Positions 42,632 through 51,705 of a stretch of 64,000 nt of DNA are shown here, piece by piece. The position numbers were made by a program, and so were the translations under genes. Source of the DNA: Bordetella genomosp. 10 (lineage in GTDB: Bacteria > Pseudomonadota > Gammaproteobacteria > Burkholderiales > Burkholderiaceae_B); NCBI RefSeq assembly GCF_002261225.1, contig NZ_NEVM01000002.1, forward strand, positions 1,488,001 to 1,552,000, given 5' to 3'. Every line of letters starts with the position of its first letter. Position 1 is the first letter of the stretch. Under the pieces are notes generated by a model that saw only the letters and a program-made list of their open reading frames with translations, did no database searches and was not told the DNA's origin.

Positions 42632-43060
42632 ATGAAGCACCGACGCCACCGCTCACGCCCCCTAGCGCGCTGCCATGCAGCGCTGCTGGCGTGGGCCGTG
42701 CTGATGCTGGTTCTGACGCCGGTGGGCGCCACGCTGCACGCGATGACCCACCTGGGCCATGCGCCGCTGCGCGCGCTGGCGGCGGCTTCGTTCGCCGGCG
42801 GTCCCGCCGCCGCGACCGCCCTGCCGGCCCCCATCATCGATAGCGGCGGCGACGAAGACGGCCACGGCGCCGACGCCCACTGCCACACCTGCGACGAGTG
42901 GCAGGTCCTGGACCATGTCCTGACCCCCACGCCGCTGCTGGCGCTGCCCTCGCCCACTTTCCTGCCCCGCGTCGACCCCGCGCCGCGCCCCATCCAGGTC
43001 GCGCGCGGCCCGTGGATCCTGCCGCGCGCGCCACCGCGCGCCTCCTCCGCCCGCGCCTGA
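42632..43060 (+). CDS. Small secreted or membrane-anchored protein with His/Cys/Asp metal-ligand cluster
   Basis: 142 residues. An N-terminal hydrophobic segment (about 16-33, ALLAWAVLMLVLTPVGATLH) acts as signal or anchor. The middle has DEDGHGADAHCHTCDEWQVL (about 73-92), rich in metal ligands, and the tail is Pro/Arg-rich. It resembles DUF2946-type small proteins that often precede TonB receptors for copper or zinc. It ends 111 bases before the receptor gene, so they are probably one operon. Confidence 0.65.
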   Translation: MKHRRHRSRPLARCHAALLAWAVLMLVLTPVGATLHAMTHLGHAPLRALAAASFAGGPAAATALPAPIIDSGGDEDGHGADAHCHTCDEWQVLDHVLTPTPLLALPSPTFLPRVDPAPRPIQVARGPWILPRAPPRASSARA

Positions 43061-43171
43061 CTCCCCCGGCGCCTCGCCACCCGACACCCGCGCTTCGCAC
43101 CGCGCCGCCTCGCGCGCACGGCATGCAGCCGCGCGTGTCGCGCCCTTCCCCTATTTCTCGCGGATCCACGC

Positions 43172-45370
43172 ATGTCTTTCGTGCCCTCCTCCGTGCGCGC
43201 CCAGCCGGCGCGCCGCGCTTCCCGTCCTTCGCCCGCCGCCCGCCGCGCCGGCGCCCTCACGCCGCTTGCGCTGGCGCTTTGCTGCCTCGCGCCCGCCGCC
43301 TGGGCGCAACAGGCCCCGGCCACCGGCGCCAACAACGCCGCCCCGTCCACCACGGCCGCCCCCGCCGCCGGCAACGCCGCCAACACGAACGGCGCCATGC
43401 CGATCAACACCACCAACCTCGCGCCGGTCATCATCACCGGCAACCCGCTGGGCAATGACGCCCTGAGCTCCCCCTCGTCCGTGCTCGAAGGCAAGCAGCT
43501 CGACCTGCGCCGCGAGAGCACGCTGGGCCAGACGCTCAACGGCCTGCCCGGCGTCTCGACCACCACCTACGGGCCCATGGTCGGACGCCCCATCATCCGC
43601 GGCCTGGACGGCGACCGCATCCGCATCATGAACAACGGCCTGGGTTCGGTCGACGCGTCCTCGCTGTCGTTCGACCACGCGGTGCCGATGGATCCCATCA
43701 GCGCCGACCGCATCGAGGTCATCCGCGGCCCGGCCGCGCTGCTGTACGGCGGCAACGCCGTCGGCGGCGTGGTCAACGTGATCGACGACCGCATCCCCAG
43801 CGAACCCATCAACGGCATCCACGGCACCGCCCAGGGCGACTGGGGCGGCGCCAACGACGACCGCACCGGCGCCGTGCAGGTGGAAGGCGGCGACGGCAAG
43901 TTCGCCATCCGCGCCGACGCCTATACCCGCGCCACGCATGAACTGCGCATTCCCGGCTACGCGGACTCGGGCAACATCCGCGGCCAGGACGACGACGGCA
44001 ACGGCCCGCGCGACCACCTGCCCAATAGCGACGGCCGCGTGCACGGCGGCGGCGTCGGCATGTCCTGGACCGGCGACAGCGGCTACGCCGGCATCTCGTA
44101 TAGCGGCTACAACTCCGACTACGGCTCGGTGGCCGAGGACACCGTGCGCCTGAAAATGCACCAGGAACGTTTCGGCGCCAGCGGCGAGATCCGCGACCTC
44201 GACGGCTTCTTCACGAAGCTGAAGGCGGACTTCGCCTACACCGACTACCAGCACAAGGAAGTCGACGACGGCGAGACCGGCACCACCTTCAAGAATCACG
44301 GCTACGAGGCCCGCATCGAGGCGCGCCATCGCGACTTCGGCCCGATCAGCGGATCGATGGGATTGCAGATCAGCCAGACGCAGTTTTCCGCGCTCGGCGA
44401 CGAGGCCCTGGTGCCGTCCACCGACACCAACAACTTCGCGATCTTCGATCTGGAGCAATGGAAGGTCAATGACCGCCTGACGCTGAGCGCGGGCGGCCGC
44501 GTGGAATACACGCGCCTGTCCCCGTCGGCCGGCGGCAACGACCGTTTCCTCGATTCGTCCAAGCGCGACTTCACGGCCACCAGCTTCTCGCTGGGCGCCA
44601 TCTACAAGCTCGACAGCCGCTGGTCCATCGCGGCCAACGGCGCGTATACGGAGCGCGCGCCGACCTTCTATGAGCTGTACGCGAACGGCCCCCATGACGC
44701 CACGGGCCAGTACCTGATCGGCAACCCGAACCTGAACAAGGAGCGTTCGTTCTCGGGCGACCTGGGCCTGCGCTTCGAAGACGGTCCCAACAAGGCCAAT
44801 TTCGGCATCTTCTACACCCACTTCCGCAACTACATCACGGAGGTCAACACCGGCCTGTACACCGACGACGACGGCGAAGTCGTGCCGTCGAGCACCGACG
44901 ACGCCTTGTCGCAGGCGGTCTACCGCGCCGTGCCCGCCGACTTCTACGGTTTCGAGGCGAGCACCACCACGCGCGTGCTGGAAAGCGGCGCCCACAAGCT
45001 GGACCTGAACCTGTCCGGCGACTACACCCACGCCCGCAACAGCGACACGGGCGAGCCGCTGCCCCGCATCCCGCCGCTGCGCCTGGGCTTCGGCCTGGAC
45101 TACACCTATGGCCCGTGGGGCGCCGGCGTATCCTTCACCAAGGCCTTCGCCCAGCACCGGCGGCCGGAGAACGATACGTCGACGGCCGGCTACTACCGGC
45201 TGGACGCCGACGCCAGCTACGCCTTCAAGGTGGGGCAGACGCAGTGGCTGGCGTATGTGCGCGGCACCAACCTGACCAACCAGGAAATACGCTATTCGAC
45301 GTCGGTGTTGCGCGACATCGCGCCGGAAGGCGGACGCGCGGTGATGGTGGGGCTGCGCGCCAACTTCTAA
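43172..45370 (+). CDS. TonB-dependent outer-membrane receptor, ZnuD-like
   Basis: 732 residues. After a long Ala/Asn-rich leader (signal to about residue 45) come the plug domain (LGQTLNGLPGVSTTTYGPMV, GRPIIRGLDGDRIRIMNNGL, IEVIRGPAALLYGGNAVGGV) and a beta-barrel ending in Phe (MVGLRANF). A His/Asp-rich extracellular loop candidate sits near 270-290 (GQDDDGNGPRDHLPNSDGRV). The overall wording is that of zinc receptors such as ZnuD. The upstream small metal-ligand protein supports a zinc or copper role. Confidence 0.85.
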   Translation: MSFVPSSVRAQPARRASRPSPAARRAGALTPLALALCCLAPAAWAQQAPATGANNAAPSTTAAPAAGNAANTNGAMPINTTNLAPVIITGNPLGNDALSSPSSVLEGKQLDLRRESTLGQTLNGLPGVSTTTYGPMVGRPIIRGLDGDRIRIMNNGLGSVDASSLSFDHAVPMDPISADRIEVIRGPAALLYGGNAVGGVVNVIDDRIPSEPINGIHGTAQGDWGGANDDRTGAVQVEGGDGKFAIRADAYTRATHELRIPGYADSGNIRGQDDDGNGPRDHLPNSDGRVHGGGVGMSWTGDSGYAGISYSGYNSDYGSVAEDTVRLKMHQERFGASGEIRDLDGFFTKLKADFAYTDYQHKEVDDGETGTTFKNHGYEARIEARHRDFGPISGSMGLQISQTQFSALGDEALVPSTDTNNFAIFDLEQWKVNDRLTLSAGGRVEYTRLSPSAGGNDRFLDSSKRDFTATSFSLGAIYKLDSRWSIAANGAYTERAPTFYELYANGPHDATGQYLIGNPNLNKERSFSGDLGLRFEDGPNKANFGIFYTHFRNYITEVNTGLYTDDDGEVVPSSTDDALSQAVYRAVPADFYGFEASTTTRVLESGAHKLDLNLSGDYTHARNSDTGEPLPRIPPLRLGFGLDYTYGPWGAGVSFTKAFAQHRRPENDTSTAGYYRLDADASYAFKVGQTQWLAYVRGTNLTNQEIRYSTSVLRDIAPEGGRAVMVGLRANF

Positions 45371-45510
45371 ATAAGCGGACGGCATGAAAGGGGCAAGCCG
45401 GCGGCGCACCGCCCCGGCTCGCCCCTCGCATGAGGGGCAAGCCAACAGCCCCGGCACGCCCTGGATGCACGCAGGCCGCGGGTAGAATTTACAAGCGAAT
45501 TCGCCGAGGC

Positions 45511-45524
45511 TTGATACAAATCAA
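45511..45524. promoter_or_regulatory. Perfect FNR/ANR-type box
   Basis: TTGATACAAATCAA matches the FNR/ANR consensus TTGAT-N4-ATCAA at all ten positions. It lies in the intergenic region 140 bases after the TonB receptor and 371 bases before the NlpC/P60 gene. No closer gene is seen, so the target is uncertain. Confidence 0.6.
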
Positions 45525-45657
45525 CAACTTTGCTAACGGACACTCGGGTTTTCTATGACAATCCGGCCCCTTTTTGTCATCCGTTTGTCAGAACATACGC
45601 GGGAAATCCCTGAAGTACGCAGAATAAGAATATAAGCGTAACAATCTTTCATTGGTA

Positions 45658-45663
45658 TATAAT
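45658..45663 (+). promoter_or_regulatory. Candidate -10 element for the NlpC/P60 gene
   Basis: TATAAT in the context ttggtatataattcg is a perfect -10 hexamer in an AT-rich patch. No good -35 hexamer is at 17 bases. It lies 232 bases before the NlpC/P60 start. Confidence 0.35.
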
Positions 45664-45760
45664 TCGCGCACTTAGTGAATACGTATCGGCCGCATAGGCT
45701 GAATTTATTGCGATTCACATCTCGTGCCCGGGTGCGCATATACGCTGCCGGCCACATCCC

Positions 45761-45830
45761 GAGTACCCCGCGCAGTACCCATGCAGCACCCCGGCAGTAT
45801 CCCCTGAGCAGTACCCCGAATTCAGTAACC
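45761..45830 (+). repeat. Five AGTACCCC-like repeats about one helical turn apart
   Basis: Variants of AGTACCCC start at 45762, 45774, 45785, 45796 and 45810, with a weaker AGTAACC at 45824; spacings are 12, 11, 11, 14 and 14 bases. The array is in the leader of the NlpC/P60 gene, 65-135 bases before its start. The rest of the gap 45371-45894 holds no gene. Confidence 0.65.
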
Positions 45831-45894
45831 TTCGCCGGCTTGAACGTTGTTGAAGCCACGCCGCCATTAGCACTCCATTTTCCAAAGTGAAGTT

Positions 45895-46521
45895 ATGACG
45901 CCGCCGACGAGACGAGCATTTTTCCCCCGTTCCCTCTTCACCGCAGCCTGCCTGTCCATCGCCGCCCTGGCCGCGATGCCCGCCGCCGCCAATGCGATGA
46001 TCGTTGCCGACGCCCTCGGCAACCTGAAAGGCCTGTCCCCCAATGACGCCCCCACCGTCCCCACCCTGCGCGACCGCGTCGTCGAAGCGGGGCTGGACGC
46101 CATCGGCACGCCCTACACCTGGGGCGGCGACGGTTCGGACGGCGGTTTCGACTGCAGCGGCCTGGTCGCCTACGTCTACAAGGAAGTCGCCGGCCTCGCG
46201 CTGCCGCACCATGCGGCTTCCCAGCGCGACGAAGGCAAGCCCATCGCCGTCTCGCAACTGCAGCCCGGCGACCTGGTTTTCTTCGGCAGCAGCACCGTGA
46301 CCCGCAAGGGCAAGGGCAAGAAAGCCAGGAAAGTGGTGAGCTACCGCACGTCGCACGTCGGCATCTACATCGGCGACAACCAGTTCGTGCATGCGCCCAC
46401 CACCGGTTCCACCGTGCGCATCGATGACCTCGACGCCGGCTACTGGGCCAAGCATTTCAACGGCGCCCGCCGTTACCTGTCGCCGACCGGCAATCAGCAG
46501 GTCCACGTCGCCAGCAAGTAA
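45895..46521 (+). CDS. NlpC/P60 (C40) peptidoglycan endopeptidase
   Basis: 208 residues with a signal peptide (about 1-34, AAANAM). The catalytic cysteine is in GFDCSGLVAYVYKE, the His in SHVGIYIGDNQFVHAP, and the third polar residue position follows in HAPTTGS. TPYTWGGDGSDGGFDCSG is the typical entry. It cleaves D-glutamyl-diaminopimelate or similar bonds in the periplasm. The gene stands alone after a long complex leader. Confidence 0.9.
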   Translation: MTPPTRRAFFPRSLFTAACLSIAALAAMPAAANAMIVADALGNLKGLSPNDAPTVPTLRDRVVEAGLDAIGTPYTWGGDGSDGGFDCSGLVAYVYKEVAGLALPHHAASQRDEGKPIAVSQLQPGDLVFFGSSTVTRKGKGKKARKVVSYRTSHVGIYIGDNQFVHAPTTGSTVRIDDLDAGYWAKHFNGARRYLSPTGNQQVHVASK

Positions 46522-46614
46522 GCCGGACGACGCAGGCAGGACAAGGGACAGCGCCTGGCGCGCGGGGTGCGGCCTCTTTCGAGCGCCGCGCTTTCGCACG
46601 CCGGGCGCCTTCTC

Positions 46615-47388
46615 CTAGCCGCGCCCCACGAAGGGCATGTTGGTCGCCATGATCGTCATGAACTGCACGTTGGCGTCCAGCGGCAGCGCCGCCATGGCCG
46701 CCACCGCGTCGGCGACGTGCTGCACGTCCATGCGCGGCTCCGCGCGCGTGGTGTGATCCGGCTGCAGCACGCCCTTCACCATCCGGTCCGTCATTTCCGT
46801 CGCGGCGTTGCCGATGTCGATCTGGCCGCAGGCGATGTTGTACTGCCGCGTATCCAGCGAAATCGACTTGGTCAGACCCGTCACCGCATGCTTGGTGGCC
46901 GTGTAGGCGATCGAATACGGGCGCGGCGCGTGCGCCGAAATCGAACCGTTGTTGATGATGCGGCCGCCCTGCGGCTGCTGCGCCTTCATGATGCGGATGG
47001 CCGCCTGCGCGCACAGGAACATGCCGGTCAGGTTGGTGTCGACCACGTTGCGCCATACGTCGACCGGCAGGTCCTCGATGGGCACCGCCGGCGCGCCGCG
47101 CCCGGCATTGTTGAACAGCACGTCCAGGCGGCCGCAGCGGGACTGGACCAGTTCGAACAGGCCGCGCACGGAGTCCTCCACGCAGACGTCGGTCGGCGCG
47201 GCGATCGCCCGCCCGGCGGCCGCCCCGGCGGCTTCCCGCGTCGCCTCCAGCGCCTCCGGCCGCCGTCCCGCCAGCACGACCTGGTATCCCTCCGCCAGCA
47301 GTTGCAGCGCCACGGCCCGGCCGATGCCGCTGCCCGCCCCCGTCACCACCGCCACCTTGCCGCTGCCACGTTCGTTATTCGCTTGCAT
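46615..47388 (-). CDS. Short-chain dehydrogenase/reductase
   Basis: 257 residues. Cofactor motif TGAGSGIG (about 16-23), NNAG (about 93), catalytic Ser in NGSISAHAP and YTATK (Tyr-x3-Lys) are all present. R42-R43 following LAG favours NADP(H). Substrate cannot be told. It is divergent from gmk with a 92-base gap. Confidence 0.88.
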   Translation of the reverse strand: MQANNERGSGKVAVVTGAGSGIGRAVALQLLAEGYQVVLAGRRPEALEATREAAGAAAGRAIAAPTDVCVEDSVRGLFELVQSRCGRLDVLFNNAGRGAPAVPIEDLPVDVWRNVVDTNLTGMFLCAQAAIRIMKAQQPQGGRIINNGSISAHAPRPYSIAYTATKHAVTGLTKSISLDTRQYNIACGQIDIGNAATEMTDRMVKGVLQPDHTTRAEPRMDVQHVADAVAAMAALPLDANVQFMTIMATNMPFVGRG

Positions 47389-47480
47389 TCAACGCCTCCT
47401 TGGAATATTGCGCGATCCTACTACCGCGTAAGGCGATTTGGTATCCTTCGCGTCTCGGCACACCCCGCTTCCTTATCGCC

Positions 47481-48113
47481 ATGTCCACTACCTACGGCAA
47501 CGTCTTCATGGTTGTCGCGCCCAGCGGCGCCGGCAAGTCCAGCCTGGTCAGCGCCCTGCTCAAGCAGGATCCGACCATCAGCCTGTCCATTTCCTGCACC
47601 ACCCGCGCGCCCCGGCCGGGCGAAGTCGACGGACGCGAATACCGCTTCGTCTCGCAGGAGGAATTCGCGCGCCTGCGCGAGCAGGACGCGCTGCTGGAAT
47701 GGGCGGAAGTGCACGGCAATTTCTACGGCACGCCGCGCGACCGCATCGACGAGGCCACGCGCCAGGGCCGCGACGTGCTGCTCGAAATCGACTGGCAGGG
47801 CGCGCGCCAGGTGCGCCAGCATTTTCCCGCGGCCATCGGCATCTTCATCCTGCCGCCTTCCATCGAGGAATTGGAGGCGCGCCTGAAGGCGCGCGGGCAG
47901 GACGAGCCCCACGTCATCGCGCGCCGCCTGCTTGGCGCCGGCGGGGAAATCGCCCACGCGCCCGAGTGCGAATATGTTATTATTAATCAAGAATTTAGCG
48001 TGGCCCTGCTGCAACTCGTACAAATCGTCAGCGCGGCCCGCTTGCGTTTTTCATCGCAGGCCGTCCGGCACGCCCAATTGTTCTCGCAATTAGGCATCTC
48101 GGCGCCCCACTAA
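47481..48113 (+). CDS. gmk: Guanylate kinase
   Basis: 210 residues from the ATG at 47481; the extended frame to 47400 lacks homology. P-loop [15 protein letters not shown] (about 11), [33 protein letters not shown] and [20 protein letters not shown] are family-typical. Converts GMP to GDP. First gene of the gmk-rpoZ-spoT string; a terminator-like hairpin separates it from rpoZ. Confidence 0.96.
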   Translation: MSTTYGNVFMVVAPSGAGKSSLVSALLKQDPTISLSISCTTRAPRPGEVDGREYRFVSQEEFARLREQDALLEWAEVHGNFYGTPRDRIDEATRQGRDVLLEIDWQGARQVRQHFPAAIGIFILPPSIEELEARLKARGQDEPHVIARRLLGAGGEIAHAPECEYVIINQEFSVALLQLVQIVSAARLRFSSQAVRHAQLFSQLGISAPH

Positions 48114-48129
48114 AAAAGACGCCCCACCG

Positions 48130-48161
48130 CCGCGTCCCGCCCTCATGGGCGACGCGGTTTT
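48130..48161 (+). terminator. Stem-loop with T-run between gmk and rpoZ
   Basis: Arms CCGCGTC (48130-48136) and GACGCGG (48151-48157), extended inward by GCCC/GGGC with a 2-base bulge, are followed by TTTTCATTG. It looks like an intrinsic terminator or attenuator placed 17 bases after the gmk stop. Confidence 0.6.
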
Positions 48162-48195
48162 CATTGTTTCCACGCATTGCAGCAGCAGGTGACCC

Positions 48196-48399
48196 ATGGC
48201 CCGTATTACCGTTGAAGATTGTCTGAACCAGATCCCCAACCGTTTCACGTTGACCCTGGCCGCCACCTATCGTGCGCGTGAACTGGCCCAGGGCCATGCG
48301 CCGCGCCTGGACAGCAAGGACAAGCCCACCGTGACCGCCCTGCGCGAGATCGCCTCCGGCCTGACCGGCACCGAAATGCTGCGCAAAGTCCCGACCTGA
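48196..48399 (+). CDS. rpoZ: RNA polymerase omega subunit
   Basis: 67 residues: [32 protein letters not shown] and [16 protein letters not shown]. Omega assists RNA polymerase assembly and contributes to the ppGpp-binding site, which fits its place directly before spoT. Confidence 0.96.
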   Translation: MARITVEDCLNQIPNRFTLTLAATYRARELAQGHAPRLDSKDKPTVTALREIASGLTGTEMLRKVPT

Positions 48400-48421
48400 T
48401 CTCGACCCGGGGGTGGCTCGC

Positions 48422-50719
48422 ATGGCATTTCCCGGACTGAAGTACGCTTCGTCCGGCCTGCTCGCCGCGCTACGCGCGGGTTCCCGTCTGGGACGCAGGC
48501 CCGGTAAGAAGAACGGCAAGATCCCGCCCTCGCCCGCCGAGGCGGCCGCCCAGGAGGCGGCCGAGGCGCCGGCGTCTCCCGTGGCGTCCCTGGCGCCGCT
48601 GACCGAAATCATCAGCGGCTACCTGGACAAGAAGGACGTCGAGCGCGTGCGTGAAGCCTATCGCTTCGCCGACCAGGCCCATCTCGGACAATTCCGCGCC
48701 AGCGGCGCGCCGTACATCTCCCATCCCATCGCCGTCACGGAAATCTGCGCCGGCTGGAAGCTCGACGCCAACGCGCTGTCCGCGGCGCTGCTGCACGACG
48801 TCATCGAAGACCAGGACGTCACCAAGGCCGAGCTGGCGGAGCGCTTCAACCCCGAAGTGGCCGAACTGGTCGACGGCCTGTCCAAGCTGGACCGGCTGGA
48901 CTTCGCCACCAAGGCCGAACAGCAGGCCGAGAGCTTCCGCAAGATGCTCCTGGCGATGGCGCGCGACGTGCGCGTCATCCTGATCAAGCTGGCCGACCGC
49001 GTGCACAACATGCGCACGCTGGACGCGGTGACGCCCGAAAAGCGCCGCCGCATCGCGCGCGAGACGCTGGACATCTATGCGCCCATCGCCCATCGCCTGG
49101 GCCTGAACCTGCTGTTCCGCGAGTTGCAGGACCTGTGCTTCGCCGCCATGTACCCCAACCGTTACCAGGTGCTGTACAAGGCCGTGCTGTCCGCGCGCGG
49201 CAACCGGCGCGAAGTGATCGGCAAGATCGCCGACGCGGTGCGCGCGGCGCTGCCGGCCGCCGGCATCGAAGCCGAAGTGACGGGCCGCGAGAAAACGCTG
49301 TACGGCATCTATCGCAAGATGGTCGACCAGAAGAAGACCTTCTCCGAGGTGCTGGACATCTACGGCTTCCGCGTCATCGTGCATACGCTGCCGGAATGCT
49401 ATCTGGCGCTGGGCACCCTGCACCAGCTCTACCGGCCGGTCCCCGGCAAGTTCAAGGACTACATCGCCATTCCCAAGGTGAACGGCTACCAGTCCCTGCA
49501 CACCACCCTGGTCGGCCCCTACGGCACGCCGGTGGAATTCCAGTTCCGCACGCGCGACATGCATCACGTCGCCGAGGAAGGCGTGGCCTCGCACTGGCTG
49601 TACAAGGGCGCCGACGTATCGCTCAATGACCTGCAGAAGCGCACGCACCAATGGCTGCAGTCGCTGCTGGACATCCAGAGCCAGAACAGCGATTCGGGCG
49701 AATTCCTCGAACACGTCAAGGTCGACCTGTTCCCCGACGCGGTCTACGTCTTCACGCCGCACGGCAAGATCATTTCGCTGCCGCGCGGCGCGACGCCGGT
49801 GGACTTCGCCTACGCGATCCACACCGACATCGGCAACCAGGCCGTGGCCGCCAAGGTCAACAACGAATTCGTGCCCCTGCGCACCGAACTGGCCAGCGGC
49901 GACACGGTGGAAATCGTCACCTCGCCGGCGTCGCGGCCGAACGCGCAGTGGCTCAACTACGTGCGCACCGGTCGCGCGCGCTCGGAAATCCGCCACTATC
50001 TGCGCACGGTCAAGTACGCCGAGTCGGTGGTGTTCGGCGAGCGCCTGCTGAGCCAGGCCTTGCAGGAACTGCACCTGCAACTCCCCTCGCCCGAGGATCC
50101 CAGTTGGGAAAAGCTGGCGCGCAGCACCGGCGCCGCCTCGCGCGACGAAATCCTCGCCGACATCGGCCTGGGCAAGCGCCTGGCCGCCGTCGTCGCGCGC
50201 CGCTTCGGGCCCGAGCACGACCTGATAGCCACCACCGCCGGCGTCGTCGACGAGATCACCGCGGCCCGCGCCGCGCCCATCCTCATCCAGGGCAACGAAG
50301 GCCAGGCCGTGCAACTGGCGCCTTGCTGCGGTCCGTTGCCGGGCGACGCCATCATCGCCGGCATGCGGCTGGGCCATGGGCTGGTGGTCCACACCGCCGA
50401 CTGTCCCGTCGCCGCGCGGCAACGCACGCGCGAGCCGGAGCGCTGGATCAACGTGGCCTGGGACACCCAGACCGCCAAGCACCTGTCGACGCGGCTGGAC
50501 ATCGTCACGCGCAACGAACGCGGCGTGCTGGGCCGCCTGGCCGCCGAGATCACGGCGACGGACGCCAATATCGTGCACGTCACCATGCACGACGACGCGG
50601 TGGCGACCGTCTCCCTGCACCTGACGGTGCAGGTGGACAGCCGCAAGCACCTGGCGCAGGTCATCCGCGCCATCCGCCACGTGCCGCAGGTGCAGAAGAT
50701 CGTCCGAGTAAAGGGCTAA
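48422..50719 (+). CDS. spoT: Bifunctional (p)ppGpp synthetase/hydrolase
   Basis: 765 residues from the ATG at 48422 (a GTG three codons earlier is possible). The HD hydrolase domain keeps H125-D126 in LLHDVIEDQD. The synthetase domain (about 300-420) has DIYGFRVIVH, KFKDYIAIPKVNGYQSLHTT and EFQFRTRDMHHVAEEG. TGS (VYVFTPHGKIISLPRGATPV) and a C-terminal ACT domain follow. It controls the stringent response. The first 60 residues are a basic, Ala-rich extension. Its TAA lies inside a 7-base tandem repeat. Confidence 0.96.
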   Translation: MAFPGLKYASSGLLAALRAGSRLGRRPGKKNGKIPPSPAEAAAQEAAEAPASPVASLAPLTEIISGYLDKKDVERVREAYRFADQAHLGQFRASGAPYISHPIAVTEICAGWKLDANALSAALLHDVIEDQDVTKAELAERFNPEVAELVDGLSKLDRLDFATKAEQQAESFRKMLLAMARDVRVILIKLADRVHNMRTLDAVTPEKRRRIARETLDIYAPIAHRLGLNLLFRELQDLCFAAMYPNRYQVLYKAVLSARGNRREVIGKIADAVRAALPAAGIEAEVTGREKTLYGIYRKMVDQKKTFSEVLDIYGFRVIVHTLPECYLALGTLHQLYRPVPGKFKDYIAIPKVNGYQSLHTTLVGPYGTPVEFQFRTRDMHHVAEEGVASHWLYKGADVSLNDLQKRTHQWLQSLLDIQSQNSDSGEFLEHVKVDLFPDAVYVFTPHGKIISLPRGATPVDFAYAIHTDIGNQAVAAKVNNEFVPLRTELASGDTVEIVTSPASRPNAQWLNYVRTGRARSEIRHYLRTVKYAESVVFGERLLSQALQELHLQLPSPEDPSWEKLARSTGAASRDEILADIGLGKRLAAVVARRFGPEHDLIATTAGVVDEITAARAAPILIQGNEGQAVQLAPCCGPLPGDAIIAGMRLGHGLVVHTADCPVAARQRTREPERWINVAWDTQTAKHLSTRLDIVTRNERGVLGRLAAEITATDANIVHVTMHDDAVATVSLHLTVQVDSRKHLAQVIRAIRHVPQVQKIVRVKG

Positions 50720-50745
50720 GGGCTAAGGGCTTGGGCTAAGGGGCT
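50711..50745. repeat. 7-bp tandem repeat spanning the spoT and ArsR stop codons
   Basis: Three perfect AAGGGCT units (50711-50731) are followed by two imperfect ones. Each junction makes GGCTAAGGG, so TAA recurs at 50717 (the spoT stop), 50724 and 50737, which are three different frames. The convergent ArsR gene ends at 50723 in the same array, using the complementary TAG. Confidence 0.8.
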
Positions 50746-51460
50746 GGGAGCCTGGCGTGTCCAGGCCCAGCCCGGGCGCGATATCCAGGGTTTCGCGCAA
50801 TCCCGTCCACCCTTGCGGCGTCACCTGCACTGCCCGGGAATTCCGGTGGCGGCGCAGCCATCCCTTCTCGCACAGCAAGGCGGTGAATTGCACGCCCAGG
50901 GGGCCGGCCAGGTGATGCCGCCGTTCGGTCCAGTCCAGGCAGGCGCGCGCCAGGCCGCGCGCCGTCGGCTTGATTGACGTCATATCCAAACCCATGCCGG
51001 CGAACCAGGCGGCGCCTTCGGGCGTAACCTCGAATTGCTTGCCTGGGCCCGCGGCCAGGTAGCCACGCGCCAGCAAGGCCTGGGCGATGGCCACGCCCAC
51101 GCTGCCCGCCAGGTGGTCGTAGCAGCAACGGGCGAATTGCAACGCTTGCGCCTCGCGGCCGAGCGGTTTGCGCCGCGCGGGCGCGAGCGGAACGATGGCC
51201 GCCAACTGCTCCAGCGCCACGGCCACGTGCGCGCCCGCCAGGCGGTAGTACCGATGCCTGCCCTCGGTCTCGACGGCCAGCATACCGCCGGCCAGCAGCT
51301 TGCCCAGGTGCGAACTGGCCGTCTGCGGCGTCACCGTGGCGGCATAGGCCAGCTCGCCGGCGGGACGCGCGCGGCCATCCGTCAACAGCATGAGCATGGC
51401 GGCGCGCGCCGGGTCCGCGATCAAGTGCGCGACACGGGCAACGTCCGGTTCCGTCATCAT
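50723..51460 (-). CDS. ArsR-like winged-helix regulator
   Basis: 245 residues from the first of two ATGs (51460) with GGAGG 5 bases upstream. The N-terminal winged helix (about 8-85) has HLIADPARAAMLMLLTDGRA, TVTPQTASSHLGKLL and GRHRYYRLAG. The C-terminal half has two VTPxG segments (EVTPEGAAWF, QVTPQGWTGL) of unknown role. It is divergent from an MFS exporter and probably represses it. Confidence 0.85.
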   Translation of the reverse strand: MMTEPDVARVAHLIADPARAAMLMLLTDGRARPAGELAYAATVTPQTASSHLGKLLAGGMLAVETEGRHRYYRLAGAHVAVALEQLAAIVPLAPARRKPLGREAQALQFARCCYDHLAGSVGVAIAQALLARGYLAAGPGKQFEVTPEGAAWFAGMGLDMTSIKPTARGLARACLDWTERRHHLAGPLGVQFTALLCEKGWLRRHRNSRAVQVTPQGWTGLRETLDIAPGLGLDTPGSQPLSPSP

Positions 51461-51705
51461 CTCGGCCTCCTTCTTCCCGTCTTCAATGACGCGGCCACGA
51501 TAGCACCGCGCTTCCATCGCATGATTCGATGCCCATCGAATCATCGGGGCTGCCCGTTTTCCTAGACTTGTTTCCAGGCCCTGCTTGTCTCCAGGCCCTT
51601 GCCCGCGGCCGCTATCCGGCAGAGGTCCTTGTCCGCGGCCTTTTGCGCCGCCCCGGCTCTCGCGCCGCGCGCATCGCCCCCGCCGCATCTTCCAAAGGAA
51701 ACCCC

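Noticed and set aside
45533..45859. Minus-strand 108-residue frame in the NlpC/P60 leader
   Set aside because: It is translated from repeat and promoter sequence, with no family and no good start.
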